Positions 16,819-25,438 are shown, counted from the first letter of the stretch. The stretch is 32,428 nucleotides of DNA from Anaerolineales bacterium (GCA_016744335.1 JADGEO010000039.1:1-32428), one strand, 5' to 3'. Made by a program: numbers and translations. The notes: generated by a model not told the origin, from the sequence alone.

Positions 16819-16839
16819 CGTCAAAAATGGAGAGACGAA

Positions 16840-17280
16840 GTGTACAAAACTTATTATCCGAAAAAAGCTGAAATAGAGCGCGATTGGTATATAGTAGATG
16901 CCAACGGTGAAAACTTGGGGCGTTTGGCGACCAGAATTGCCACCGTGTTGCTCGGCAAACACAAAGCCACTTTTACGCCTGGCGTAGAAATGGGCGATAA
17001 TGTGATCGTGACTAATGCTGGTGGAATTACCGTAACTGGCACGCGTACCAACTCTAAGTTGGATACGAAAAAATACTACAGACACTCTGGTTATCCCGGT
17101 GGTTTTAGCGAAAAAACTTTGCGAGAACAACTTGCTACTTTCCCAGATCGTGTTATCCGCTCGGCTGTTTGGGGCATGTTGCCTCATAATAAAATGGGCA
17201 GAAGTGTATTAAAACGCCTCAAGGTTTACGCAACGGACGAACACCCCCACGCCGTGCAAGAACCAAAAGAATTAAAGTAG
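16840..17280 (+). CDS. rplM: 50S ribosomal protein L13
   Basis: This 146-residue L13 starts at GTG with GGAG at 16829-16832, seven nt upstream. It has WYIVDANGENLGRLATRIA, LLGKHKATFTPGVEMGDNV, YYRHSGYPGGF and the terminal GMLPHNKMGRSVLKRLKVYA. L13 is an early 50S assembly protein. It forms the conserved pair with rpsI, 13 nt downstream. Confidence 0.98.
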   Translation: MYKTYYPKKAEIERDWYIVDANGENLGRLATRIATVLLGKHKATFTPGVEMGDNVIVTNAGGITVTGTRTNSKLDTKKYYRHSGYPGGFSEKTLREQLATFPDRVIRSAVWGMLPHNKMGRSVLKRLKVYATDEHPHAVQEPKELK

Positions 17281-17293
17281 TAGAGGAATTATT

Positions 17294-17689
17294 ATGTCTG
17301 AACGATATTTTGAAGGAATTGGTCGCCGCAAAGAAAGCACCGCTCGTGTACGCCTTTCAAACGGCTCTGGCAAGTTCATTGTTAACGAGAAAGAAATCGA
17401 AGCCTATTTCACTCGTCATGGTGATACCGGTACTATTTTAGAGCCTTTTTCTGCAAGTGGAGAAAAACGAAACTCTTACGATGTGAGCGTTCTCGTTAAA
17501 GGTGGCGGTGTAACCGGCCAAACCGATGCCGTTATGCTTGGTTTAGCCCGTGCCCTCATCAAATTTAACCCCGATTTGCAACCCCCACTTCGCAAAGGTG
17601 GCTATCTTACCCGTAACCCTTTGGTCAAGGAACGCAAAAAACCTGGTCTCAAAGGCGCACGCAAGGCTCCTACCTACACCAAGCGTTAA
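17294..17689 (+). CDS. rpsI: 30S ribosomal protein S9
   Basis: This 131-residue S9 begins SERYFEGIGRRKESTARVRL and ends with the conserved KKPGLKGARKAPTYTKR, whose terminal Lys-Arg reaches the P-site tRNA anticodon loop. GKFIVNEKEIEAYF and GGVTGQTDAVMLGLARALI are also typical. It closes the ribosomal superoperon, with a hairpin 24 nt after the stop. Confidence 0.98.
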   Translation: MSERYFEGIGRRKESTARVRLSNGSGKFIVNEKEIEAYFTRHGDTGTILEPFSASGEKRNSYDVSVLVKGGGVTGQTDAVMLGLARALIKFNPDLQPPLRKGGYLTRNPLVKERKKPGLKGARKAPTYTKR

Positions 17690-17713
17690 CCTTTTTTTCA
17701 TACAAAACTCAAG

Positions 17714-17740
17714 AGCTAATGTTTTTTACATTAGCTTTTG
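17714..17740 (+). terminator. Rho-independent terminator after rpsI
   Basis: AGCTAATGT (17714-17722) pairs with ACATTAGCT (17728-17736) around a T5 loop and is followed by TTTG and a TTT soon after. The stem is 9 bp and AT-rich and the U-tract is short. Efficiency may be modest, but it sits exactly where the long ribosomal transcription unit should end. Confidence 0.65.
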
Positions 17741-17764
17741 CGCTTTAAGTCCATCTCTGCCCTA

Positions 17765-17782
17765 GCCGCTGTCCCCAGCGGC
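17765..17782 (+). promoter_or_regulatory. GC-rich hairpin in the mazG leader
   Basis: GCCGCTG (17765-17771) pairs with CAGCGGC (17776-17782) across a TCCC loop. It ends about ten bases before AGGA (17793-17796), the probable mazG ribosome-binding site. No U-tract follows. It may modulate mazG expression or be a remnant of the upstream spacer. No promoter was found with confidence. Confidence 0.35.
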
Positions 17783-17802
17783 GGGCTTCATCAGGAAATC
17801 CC

Positions 17803-18879
17803 ATGCTCAAACTTCTCTCCACTTTCAACCTTGAAAACACCGACAAGCTTATTCTCCTCAATGCCAGCGAGTTAAAAGATGCCCATGTTCCGTCCTTTCA
17901 GCCTGATTTTCCTGTTTTGATATGGGGAACTGCTCCGCTAGATTTGGATGGGATTGTCCGCGTCTTGCAGACCACCTATTTGGACTCTCATGCTTTGCGC
18001 ATAGCCACAGAGAGCGGAGCCGTGACAGACTTAACATTAGGCTTGCTATCCCTCAACGAGCAGAATTTTGAAGTAAATGCTATTTTTGTCCCCCCGCTGG
18101 AGACAGGCACTTCTCTGTCATCTTTCCAAGAGATAGTTGCTCACCTTCGCGCCCCAAACGGTTGCCCCTGGGACAAAGAACAGACGCACAAAAGCCTACG
18201 TCCACATTTGTTAGAAGAATCCTATGAAACCCTCGATGCCATAGATACAGGTGACTATGCTGGCATGGCAGAAGAATTTGGCGATTTGTTGCTCCAAATT
18301 GTGCTACACGCCCAAATCGCTACTGAAAATAAAGATTTTGCCATGACCGAGATTATCAAAGGTATTTATGACAAAATTGTCCGCCGACATCCGCACATTT
18401 TTGGGGAGCAGGATATAGATGGCGTAGGTGAAGTTCTCTCGAATTGGGAAGCTCTCAAAGATAAAGAACGCAAAGATAACGGACAATTTGAAAAAGGGAT
18501 TTTAGATGGCGTTCCCCTCTCATTCCCTGCACTCAACCAATCACAAGAATATCAAGACCGAGCCGCTCGCGTAGGCTTTGACTGGGGCGACATTAGCGGT
18601 GTACTCGATAAGATGATGGAAGAGATTGCTGAAATCCAAGAAGCTGAAACCGCTGAAGAAATTGCCTCCGAGATTGGGGATTTGTTCTTCGTTCTCGTCA
18701 ACTTTGCCCGCTGGCAAAAGGTAGATGCAGAATCAGCACTACGCGAGGCAAATATCCGCTTCAAGCGCAGATTTAGCTATATAGAACAATGCGCTCGCGA
18801 CGGGGAGTTTTCTATGCAAGATATGAGTTTAGATGAAATGGAAGCCTGTTGGGATGAAGCGAAAAAGACGGGATTGTAG
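17803..18879 (+). CDS. mazG: Nucleoside triphosphate pyrophosphohydrolase MazG with partial methylase-like N-terminus
   Basis: This 358-residue protein has two tandem MazG domains that hydrolyse NTPs to NMP and PPi. The first (~105-235) carries NGCPWDKEQTHKSLRPHLLEE, with acidic metal ligands around E138/E139/E142 and E158/D161 (EEFGDLLLQ). The second (~240-345) has MMEEIAEIQEA and ASEIGDLFFVLVNFARW (E290/D293). Residues 1-100, with PVLIWGTAPLDLDGIVRVLQ and IFVPPLE, resemble only the C-terminal half of the tetrapyrrole-methylase domain fused to MazG in YabN-type proteins. The SAM-binding half is absent. The gene converges on the minus-strand operon. Confidence 0.92.
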   Translation: MLKLLSTFNLENTDKLILLNASELKDAHVPSFQPDFPVLIWGTAPLDLDGIVRVLQTTYLDSHALRIATESGAVTDLTLGLLSLNEQNFEVNAIFVPPLETGTSLSSFQEIVAHLRAPNGCPWDKEQTHKSLRPHLLEESYETLDAIDTGDYAGMAEEFGDLLLQIVLHAQIATENKDFAMTEIIKGIYDKIVRRHPHIFGEQDIDGVGEVLSNWEALKDKERKDNGQFEKGILDGVPLSFPALNQSQEYQDRAARVGFDWGDISGVLDKMMEEIAEIQEAETAEEIASEIGDLFFVLVNFARWQKVDAESALREANIRFKRRFSYIEQCARDGEFSMQDMSLDEMEACWDEAKKTGL

Positions 18880-18882
18880 TGT

Positions 18883-18925
18883 AAAAAAGACTTCCGAATT
18901 TTTTAAAACTTCGGAAGTCTTTTTT
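18883..18925. terminator. Bidirectional terminator between mazG and ogt
   Basis: AAAAAAGACTTCCGAA (18883-18898) is the exact reverse complement of TTCGGAAGTCTTTTTT (18910-18925), with an 11-nt loop. The A-run before and T-run after give a U-tract in both directions. It can therefore end mazG (+) and the ogt operon (-), which converge here. Confidence 0.92.
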
Positions 18926-18951
18926 GTGTAGATGGACAGTTGATTTCTAAC

Positions 18952-19485
18952 TCAAGCAAATAATATCCCTTGCCCGTTAAAATGACTTTTCTCTAATTTC
19001 AGCAAATGCTTTTTAATCGGTAACCCGCCTCCATAACCGACAAGTTTTCCATCGCTTCCAATAATACGATGACAGGGGATAACGACACCAATAGCGTTGG
19101 CTCCATTTGCATTTGCGACTGCTCGCACAGCTTTCTCGTTATTGATTTCTTTTGCCAGAGCCAAATAAGTGGATGTCGTTCCGTAAGGCACTTTTATTAG
19201 TGCATCCCAAACACTTTTCTGAAATTCTGAGCCGACCATCAAGAGGGGGATATCAAATTCTTTTCTTTCGCCCTGTAGATATTCATCTAATTCTTTTCTG
19301 GTCTGCGCTAAAACAGGATCATCTTTCTCTACAAATTCTGCGTTTAATCCTTTTTTGATTCTATTATCAACAGTTTTTCTCATTTTTCTGTATCTGAAAT
19401 CGAGAAGGCAGAGTTTGCTATCAAAAGAGCCGAGAATTAAGTCTCCGATTTTTGTTTTATGATATTGGATACTGATTTGATTCAT
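18952..19485 (-). CDS. ogt: Methylated-DNA--protein-cysteine methyltransferase
   Basis: This 177-residue O6-alkylguanine-DNA alkyltransferase repairs by irreversible transfer to a cysteine. The acceptor is C138 in IPCHRIIGSDGKLVGYGGG. The helix-turn-helix region SEFQKSVWDALIKVPYGTTS, with an arginine-finger-like VRAVANANGAN, precedes it. The N-terminal domain is short and variable. It is the last gene of the minus-strand operon, overlapping the preceding small gene by ATGA. The link to an export operon is unexplained and may be only shared transcription. Confidence 0.95.
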   Translation of the reverse strand: MNQISIQYHKTKIGDLILGSFDSKLCLLDFRYRKMRKTVDNRIKKGLNAEFVEKDDPVLAQTRKELDEYLQGERKEFDIPLLMVGSEFQKSVWDALIKVPYGTTSTYLALAKEINNEKAVRAVANANGANAIGVVIPCHRIIGSDGKLVGYGGGLPIKKHLLKLEKSHFNGQGILFA

Positions 19486-19751
19486 TTTCTGCCACTTTCT
19501 TGACTGTATTTCTTTCTGATCTCATCCATGTCTGGGATTTCTTGTGCGGCGTGTTCAAGTACTTTAAAGGCGCGATCAATAAGCGGAGATAAACGTGCCT
19601 CATCAACTTCTTTCCCACCTTCAATTTCAGCGAGAACTTTGATGATATTGCCGCGTGTTCCACTGGCTCGCCGTGCCCAGAGGGAATCTACGTTTAGGCG
19701 TTCGAGGCGGGGAGCGAGTAGTTTTAGCAAGTGAATATCAGATTCTTTCAC
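19482..19751 (-). CDS. Small helical protein of unknown function
   Basis: An 89-residue protein starting at GTG, with no in-frame ATG near the start. It is predicted mostly helical and charged, without a signal peptide or membrane segment, and contains LLAPRLERLNVDSLWARRAS and LSPLIDRAFKVLEHAAQEI. Its start overlaps the end of the membrane-protein gene by 14 nt and its stop overlaps ogt by 4 nt, so it is almost certainly translated. The region RASGTRGNIIKVLAEIEGG could be a DNA- or protein-contacting helix pair, but I recognise no family. One guess is a partner of ogt, but nothing shows it. Confidence 0.75.
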   Translation of the reverse strand: MKESDIHLLKLLAPRLERLNVDSLWARRASGTRGNIIKVLAEIEGGKEVDEARLSPLIDRAFKVLEHAAQEIPDMDEIRKKYSQESGRK

Positions 19752-20577
19752 GCTTTTTTCTCAGTGAGACGTTTTTTATTTGTGCCCAGATAGATTTTAT
19801 CAACAACTCCACTCGCCAAAACGCGACTGCCGCCATGCCGTGCGCCAGCACCGCGAAGAGAGGTGGGCTTTCGTAGGTGTAATATGTCCAGCACTCGCGG
19901 GTTGTGCCCCAGAGTTCGAGAAAATAGCCTAAACTAGCCCCTGCTACAAAAGTTAGCATAGTAAGTCTGTAATTAGTGGGCGTGATGATAAGTAGCACAA
20001 CCAGCAAAAGCGAAATAAGGGTATAGCTTTTATCGAATGTGGGTGCGACAAATTGGAGCATTAGGGCGAAGAAACTGGTAAAAAATATCCAATAAATTGT
20101 TTTTAACTGCCAAGACGCAGAGTTTTTTTCTGAAGAAGGTTTTTCTCTGTACCCCTTTATATACTTCGTGGTGAGCGAATCAAGCACCATGACCATGCGA
20201 TTGATTGTTAGTGTCGCGATGGGCCAAGCGGGGATAATCCACAAAGGTGGTCGTTCGGCGGTGTAATAATGCCAGAGATTCGTTTGTGTCCCCCACGATT
20301 CGATAACAAGCCCGCCAACCGCCGCAACCAAGATTATGAGTGAATCCCGCGCTAAATTCGCGCGCGTTACGATGGCGATGCTCATAAAAAGAAAAATACC
20401 GATGAGCAACCAATCTATATAGAGCCACCACGCGCCATCCCAATCCACATAAGATAAAACTTCTTCGGCGAGGGGATACCAGATGTAGACGATTAATCCT
20501 ATCGTCAGAAAAAAGATGCTCAGCAAGATGCTACTGTCACGCGTCCAGCCGATAAAATTTGTGATTTTATTCTTCAT
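19738..20577 (-). CDS. Membrane protein built from two copies of a four-helix unit
   Basis: A 279-residue protein with about eight hydrophobic helices. The ATG at 20577 is preferred over an adjacent in-frame TTG. The two halves repeat a clear motif. The first copy is E93-S-WGT with W102, YYT (104-106) and ERPPL (to 112). The second is E221-L-WGT with W230, YYT (232-234) and ESPPL (to 240). Each motif lies in the loop between the third and fourth helix of its half. A soluble linker (~137-158) separates the halves, and the C-terminus is strongly basic. I do not recognise the family. It overlaps the preceding adaptor gene by 11 nt, which suggests it works with the ABC exporter. Confidence 0.85.
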   Translation of the reverse strand: MKNKITNFIGWTRDSSILLSIFFLTIGLIVYIWYPLAEEVLSYVDWDGAWWLYIDWLLIGIFLFMSIAIVTRANLARDSLIILVAAVGGLVIESWGTQTNLWHYYTAERPPLWIIPAWPIATLTINRMVMVLDSLTTKYIKGYREKPSSEKNSASWQLKTIYWIFFTSFFALMLQFVAPTFDKSYTLISLLLVVLLIITPTNYRLTMLTFVAGASLGYFLELWGTTRECWTYYTYESPPLFAVLAHGMAAVAFWRVELLIKSIWAQIKNVSLRKKRERI

Positions 20578-21346
20578 CAAATTCGATTTCTACGTTCATC
20601 CCCCAGCGCAAACTGTCTGGAATTTCATCTAGTTGCAGGGTGGCGGTGTAAAGCGTATCGTTATTTTCAAGTGTTGCGCGGGGTGCCAGCGCAGTGATTT
20701 TGGCAGGAATTTCGAGATTGAGTGCTTCAATGAAAACCAACGCATTTTGCCCGATTTCTAGCGTAACAATTTCGCGTTCACTGAGATTGGTGGTTTTGAT
20801 GAGTAAATGTGAAAGGTCGGCGAGCAAAATTACCTTTTGATGCGGGTTGAGATAGGTTCCAAGCGTGGCTTCGTTTGTGATAATTGTTGCATCGTAAGGC
20901 GCGTGCAAAACGACCTCATCTTTTTCGGTGAGCGTTCTTTGCCAGCTCGCTTTTTTTTCAAAAACTAACGCCTCAGCCATCCAACGCCGCTCTGGGGGCT
21001 TGTCACGGGGGCGTTTCCAATACTCATATTCGGCTTCAACAACTGCCAAACTAGCCTTGGCTTCCATTACGGCACTATCTAAATCGGGATTATGAATAAC
21101 GAGTAAGGTTTCACCCTTTTTTACAAAATCGCCTTCTTCTTGGGATATTTGGATAACTGTGCCGGGTACCAAAAAAGCAAGCTGGGATTGCTCTGCGGGG
21201 ACAACTACACCCTCAACAACCTCCGCTTCGCGCGTGTTTTCAGCTTGCGTGTAGGCAGTGGGCGTGGGTACGACTTCAACAGGGCGCGCAGAAGTGCAAC
21301 TTGCGATGAAAAGAAATAAAGGTAAAAGAGAAAATATCTTTTTCAT
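20567..21346 (-). CDS. HlyD-type periplasmic adaptor lipoprotein (second copy)
   Basis: A 259-residue adaptor. The signal peptide ends in FLFIASC, with Cys17 as the lipidation site, followed by a T/P-rich linker. The barrel-sandwich (lipoyl-like) half-motifs are visible around QLAFLVPGTVIQISQEEGDF and VVLHAPYDATIITNEATLG, with a short helical hairpin between. The C-terminal beta-barrel ends in SLRWGMNVEIEF. It shares TTNLSERE, VFIEALN and the RWGM end with the upstream adaptor, so the two are paralogues. Such adaptors couple MacB-type transporters to substrates or outer partners. It starts 6 nt after the first adaptor. Confidence 0.88.
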   Translation of the reverse strand: MKKIFSLLPLFLFIASCTSARPVEVVPTPTAYTQAENTREAEVVEGVVVPAEQSQLAFLVPGTVIQISQEEGDFVKKGETLLVIHNPDLDSAVMEAKASLAVVEAEYEYWKRPRDKPPERRWMAEALVFEKKASWQRTLTEKDEVVLHAPYDATIITNEATLGTYLNPHQKVILLADLSHLLIKTTNLSEREIVTLEIGQNALVFIEALNLEIPAKITALAPRATLENNDTLYTATLQLDEIPDSLRWGMNVEIEFDEE

Positions 21347-21352
21347 CTTTGC

Positions 21353-22189
21353 CTACTCTTCACTTTCTAGCATGATCTCAACTTCGGCGCTCATGCCCCA
21401 ACGCAAATTTTCGGGAATAGCATCAATGCCAATCGTGACGGTATAAACCACATCCCCGCCAAGCGTATTTGCTCGCGTTGCAATTTCGCTAACCTTGCCC
21501 TTTACTTTTTTGTTAAGTGCCTCAAAATAGACTTCTGCTTTTTGCCCAACTTTCACATTGGGCACATCTTTTTCACTTAAATCGGTAGTTTCAACTTGCA
21601 TTTTGTTCAAATCGGCAATAGTGACCACAATTAAGCCCGGTGTTACAGTTTCGCCTACAGTAATATCTACAGCTACAACAGTGCCAGCGATAGGCGTTTT
21701 CAAGGTTGCCTGATTTAGTCGTTCAAGCGCAACGGCTGATACGGATTGTTTGCGTTCTACTTCTGCTTCGGCGGCGGCAATATCTTCATGTGCGTATTCA
21801 TAGCTTCTTTTTAGGTAACGAACGCGATATTCGGCAGCCATGATGCTGGCAGTTGCCTGATCTAAATTTGCTTGAAGAATAGACGTTTCTAATTGTGCAA
21901 TCGTCTTTCCTGCGCGGACTTGGTCGCCGACCTGAACATTGACCGCTTCAACGCGTCCTGTAAGCGGGAAGCTTAATTGAATACTATTTTGTGGCACTAC
22001 CACAGCCGAAGCACGGATGCTCTCTTCGCTAGAAGCGGGTGCAGGGGCATCCTCAGCGGAGCTATCCGCTTCTGCTATATTATCTAGCGTAATAGTTGGG
22101 ATGGCGGTTGGTTCAGTCCCAAACCCCGTACAAGCGGAGAGAAGGAGGGGGAGAAGGAGTATGAGGTAGGTGAATTTTTGATTTTTCAT
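21353..22189 (-). CDS. HlyD-type periplasmic adaptor lipoprotein (first copy)
   Basis: A 278-residue adaptor. The start ATG at 22189 gives a clean lipoprotein signal (KNQKFTYLILLLPLLLSAC), whereas the longer TTG start at 22207 would spoil it. The lipoyl-like halves are LSFPLTGRVEAVNVQVGD and LKTPIAGTVVAVDITVGE, joined by a coiled-coil hairpin (~95-150, Ala/Glu-rich). The barrel ends NLRWGMSAEVEI. It follows the ATPase gene by 49 nt. It is larger than the second adaptor because of its longer hairpin, so the two may form a mixed adaptor. Confidence 0.9.
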   Translation of the reverse strand: MKNQKFTYLILLLPLLLSACTGFGTEPTAIPTITLDNIAEADSSAEDAPAPASSEESIRASAVVVPQNSIQLSFPLTGRVEAVNVQVGDQVRAGKTIAQLETSILQANLDQATASIMAAEYRVRYLKRSYEYAHEDIAAAEAEVERKQSVSAVALERLNQATLKTPIAGTVVAVDITVGETVTPGLIVVTIADLNKMQVETTDLSEKDVPNVKVGQKAEVYFEALNKKVKGKVSEIATRANTLGGDVVYTVTIGIDAIPENLRWGMSAEVEIMLESEE

Positions 22190-22238
22190 GGTCTTTAAGT
22201 GTAGCAAAGGTGACTAGGGTTTCAAGAGTGATAAGTTT

Positions 22239-22919
22239 TTAGGCAATACTTTCATCTTTCTCAATTTGCCCATCACGTAAGGTGACAACGCGTTTTGCAT
22301 ATTTAATAACGCGTGGGTCGTGCGTAGCAAAAACGAAGGTGGTATTTGTTTCTTCGTTGAGCTTTTTCATAATGCTCATAATTTGTTCGCCATTTTCTGT
22401 ATCGAGATTGGCTGTAGGTTCATCGGCGAGAATGAGGAGCGGGTCAACGGCAAGGGCGCGGGCAACCGCGACACGTTGTTGCTGACCGCCGCTCATCTGG
22501 TCGGGACGATGCTCGGCACGGTCAGAGAGACCTACAGCATCCAATAATTCCATCACGCGAGATTTTTGATTTTTTTTGCCCATTAGCAAAAGAGGTAATT
22601 CCACATTTTCATACGCTGTGAGGGTGGGAATAAGTGCGAAGAATTGAAAGATGAAGCCGATTGTACCTTTGCGTAAATCGGCACGTTGATTGCGATTCAT
22701 TTTTGTAACTTCTTCGTTATTGATGAAAACCTTTCCAGAAGTGGGCTGGTCGAGACAGCCTACCATTTGTAAAAGAGTTGTTTTCCCCGAACCAGAGGGA
22801 CCGACCAATGTGGTGAATTCACCTTCATCAATGCTCAAATCAACGCCGCGGAGGGCGTGGGTTTCTACTTCACCGATTTGGTAAATGCGGGTTATATCTG
22901 TAAGTTTTGCGATTTCCAT
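22239..22919 (-). CDS. ABC transporter ATP-binding protein (MacB/LolD type)
   Basis: This 226-residue ATPase has the MacB/LolD/FtsE class layout. Walker A is GPSGSGKT (40-47), the Q-loop is Q92, the signature is [15 protein letters not shown] (from 142), Walker B is [13 protein letters not shown] with E167, and the H-loop is H200 (FATHD). It powers the two FtsX-type permeases encoded just upstream. AAGGAG precedes the ATG. The spacing to the permease gene is 11 nt. Substrate cannot be read from the ATPase. Confidence 0.96.
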   Translation of the reverse strand: MEIAKLTDITRIYQIGEVETHALRGVDLSIDEGEFTTLVGPSGSGKTTLLQMVGCLDQPTSGKVFINNEEVTKMNRNQRADLRKGTIGFIFQFFALIPTLTAYENVELPLLLMGKKNQKSRVMELLDAVGLSDRAEHRPDQMSGGQQQRVAVARALAVDPLLILADEPTANLDTENGEQIMSIMKKLNEETNTTFVFATHDPRVIKYAKRVVTLRDGQIEKDESIA

Positions 22920-22930
22920 GAGAATTCTCC

Positions 22931-24157
22931 TTAATTGGTGCCGTGCAATGCGTCTACAGGCTCTAGTTTTGCCGCCTGTGATGCGGGGTAATAGCCAGAA
23001 AGAATGGTGATGATAAGTGCCGCAAGGCTCACGCTGATTGCATCACCAATGGTGGGGTAGGGGTAAATTGAGTTGCCAAGCATAATCCCTGAGTTTGCAG
23101 ATATGCCCATGTCTCCAAAATAAAAACCGACTTGGGCATAGTAGAGAACGATGGGTACTCCGATGGCTAGTCCGATGAGAACGCCACCAAGACCTAATAA
23201 AGTGGCTTCTGTGAGAAATAGAGCCTTGATTTGCTTGCTCTTCATCCCAAGTGCCCCCAAAATGCCCATTTCTCGGGTGCGTTCATAAACAGCCATCAAA
23301 AGGGTATTCATAATAACCGTTGCGGTAACGCCTAAGACCATCATATTGAAGAAGAACATCATGGCATTAGATAACTCCATAACGATTATAAAGAGTTTGT
23401 TAATTTCTTCCCAGTCTTCAATAACATATTGCGAAGATTGTAAAGCATTTTTGACTGCCGCTGTGTCGTCCATATCGTATAGAAGAATATAGACCATGCT
23501 GGCATAATTTTCTGTGCGCGTGATAGTTTGCGCTTTTTCTAGGGGCATGAAAATAGTTGCTTTATCGTAGCCTGGGGTATCTGTAGTGTAGACACCGCGA
23601 ACAGTAAAACTTTGCTTGTCTGTATCTCCTTCTGAGGTATTAACGATGAGATTAATCGTATCGCCGGGGTTGAGATTTAGATTCTCTGAAAGTGGTAAGC
23701 CAATTAGAACACCTTCGCGGTCATCTGCTTCAAGAAACTCGCCCGCTACCAAGCCATCCCGATAGGGGGCATTGGTTTCAGAGGGTGGGTCTATGCCGAT
23801 GATTTGTATGCCAATGGTTTCATTTTTATAAGCTAATATGCCGCTGGCATTCAGACGTGGAGCCGCAGATTTGACCTCAGTAATTTCTTCAATTTGACTA
23901 GATATTGCCATAGGAGCTTCGATCATATCTGCTCGTTTTAGGCTCATATTTTCATCTTTATAATCTTCTGTGTGGACTTGTAAATGCCCAGTACGCAGAT
24001 TGATATTGAGTTCAAGCGCGCCGCGCATTTCGCCACGAATAGTAGCAGACATGAGAAGCAATAGGGCTGTTCCCATTGCGATTGCAATCGCAGAAAGGGC
24101 AGTGCGGCGGCGGTTGCGCCCGAGATTGCGTAATGACATTTTTAGAATGTAGTTCAT
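22931..24157 (-). CDS. FtsX/MacB-type ABC permease, second subunit
   Basis: A 408-residue permease starting at ATG 24157, with AGGAG just upstream. A longer frame reaching 24214 runs into the previous gene and is rejected. One N-terminal helix ([19 protein letters not shown]) is followed by a large extracytoplasmic domain and three C-terminal helices. The FtsX core [20 protein letters not shown] marks the family. The end [16 protein letters not shown] is typical. It differs from the upstream permease, which suggests a LolC/LolE-like heterodimer. Confidence 0.93.
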   Translation of the reverse strand: MNYILKMSLRNLGRNRRRTALSAIAIAMGTALLLLMSATIRGEMRGALELNINLRTGHLQVHTEDYKDENMSLKRADMIEAPMAISSQIEEITEVKSAAPRLNASGILAYKNETIGIQIIGIDPPSETNAPYRDGLVAGEFLEADDREGVLIGLPLSENLNLNPGDTINLIVNTSEGDTDKQSFTVRGVYTTDTPGYDKATIFMPLEKAQTITRTENYASMVYILLYDMDDTAAVKNALQSSQYVIEDWEEINKLFIIVMELSNAMMFFFNMMVLGVTATVIMNTLLMAVYERTREMGILGALGMKSKQIKALFLTEATLLGLGGVLIGLAIGVPIVLYYAQVGFYFGDMGISANSGIMLGNSIYPYPTIGDAISVSLAALIITILSGYYPASQAAKLEPVDALHGTN

Positions 24158-24167
24158 ACCGATTCTC

Positions 24168-25400
24168 CTAAACGTGATGCAGAGCATCCGCAGGTTCGCG
24201 GCGAGATGCTTCAATTGCAGGGTATAACGCGGCTATTGTGGATATAAGTGCTACCATGCCGGCACGTTGTAGTGTCAGATTAATATCGAAGGTGGGATAA
24301 ATATGGGTGCCCATCAACGCCAGATAATCCATCATATCTACAGCAAATCCGTAGTTGATGCCGTAAATACCTAAGACTAGGGTGATTAAATAGCCCATCC
24401 CTGTCCCTACCAGAGCACCTACGATTCCGATCATGATGCCTTCAAGTAGAAAAAGAAATGATATTTGCCGAGGTTTAAGCCCAATGGCACCGAGCAAGCC
24501 GATTTCACGCGTGCGCTCGTAGATCGCCATCAGCAAGATGTTGAAGATACCAATTGCGGCGATGCTTAAAATCACGACGCTGAATCCCGTCATCACAGCG
24601 TTTTTCATCTCCATTGTTGAACTTAACTCTGGGACGGCAGTTTTCCAGGTGGTGATTTCATATCCCGTTATTGAATCTTCGAGTGCTTCTACAATGGGGG
24701 TTTCTTTGCCTGTGACTTCGGTATAGACGATAACTTCGGTGATATTTTCGTCTAAATCGTAAAGATTTTGTGCTTCACTGAGCGAAATATAAAGCCCTTG
24801 CCGTTCGAGAGAAGTCAGGTTGATGTCGTAGATGCCGACAACGGTCATGGTGCGTTTTCGCATCTCTTCGTGAACGGATTTTCCGCTCATTGAAATACGA
24901 TCACCTACGCCGATTTCTAGTGCATCTGCCAGCCCTTTTCCGATGAAAACCATATCTTCATCGTCTGATTTGAGAAGACGCCCGTCTACCAGAAAATCTT
25001 CTTGAAAAATAGGATTTACAGCCGCTTCTATTTCTGGCTCAATGCCATAAATACTTATAGGAAATGAGCCAGCCCGATTGGTGACCAAGCCGCCCGTGTT
25101 GGCATGGCGTAAAACAGCTTCTACACCAGGCTGTGCCTGAATAGCTTGAACGACATCTAATCCATCGCCCATGGGCAACATGGGATTTGCACTATAAGAA
25201 TCTTCGTAGCCGATTGCTCGAACTTGGATATTTCCGCCGCTAAGTTTAATGGCGTTGCCATAAACAGCGGTTTCAAAACCAAGTATCATGCCATCGTACA
25301 TGACAAGGAAGGACATCATCATGCCCATTGCCATCACGACTATCAGTGTTCTGCGCTTGTTGCGCCAAAGATTGCGCCAAGCTAATTTGAAAAGTAGCAT
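24168..25400 (-). CDS. FtsX/MacB-type ABC permease, first subunit
   Basis: A 410-residue permease beginning LLFKLAWRNLWRNKRRTLIV, the usual basic cytoplasmic start of this class. It has one N-terminal helix, an extracellular MacB-PCD-like domain (~40-270) and three C-terminal helices. The core GIFNILLMAIYERTREIGLL is diagnostic, and the end YPAIEASRREPADALHHV is typical. AAGGAG lies eight nt before the ATG. It is the first transporter gene of the operon, 186 nt after tetR, with an inverted repeat in that gap. Confidence 0.94.
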   Translation of the reverse strand: MLLFKLAWRNLWRNKRRTLIVVMAMGMMMSFLVMYDGMILGFETAVYGNAIKLSGGNIQVRAIGYEDSYSANPMLPMGDGLDVVQAIQAQPGVEAVLRHANTGGLVTNRAGSFPISIYGIEPEIEAAVNPIFQEDFLVDGRLLKSDDEDMVFIGKGLADALEIGVGDRISMSGKSVHEEMRKRTMTVVGIYDINLTSLERQGLYISLSEAQNLYDLDENITEVIVYTEVTGKETPIVEALEDSITGYEITTWKTAVPELSSTMEMKNAVMTGFSVVILSIAAIGIFNILLMAIYERTREIGLLGAIGLKPRQISFLFLLEGIMIGIVGALVGTGMGYLITLVLGIYGINYGFAVDMMDYLALMGTHIYPTFDINLTLQRAGMVALISTIAALYPAIEASRREPADALHHV

Positions 25401-25438
25401 AATTTGCTCCTTCTTTTAGGATCTTCACAGTTAAATTC

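Noticed and set aside
22190..22207. TTG start extending the first adaptor lipoprotein
   Set aside because: The ATG at 22189 gives a normal lipoprotein signal peptide. The TTG start adds residues that would disturb it and has no better ribosome-binding site.
22208..22238. GTGACTAG word upstream of the first adaptor as a third TetR operator
   Set aside because: Only one half-site matches the paired repeats before tetR and there is no TGAC-N6-GTCA dyad.
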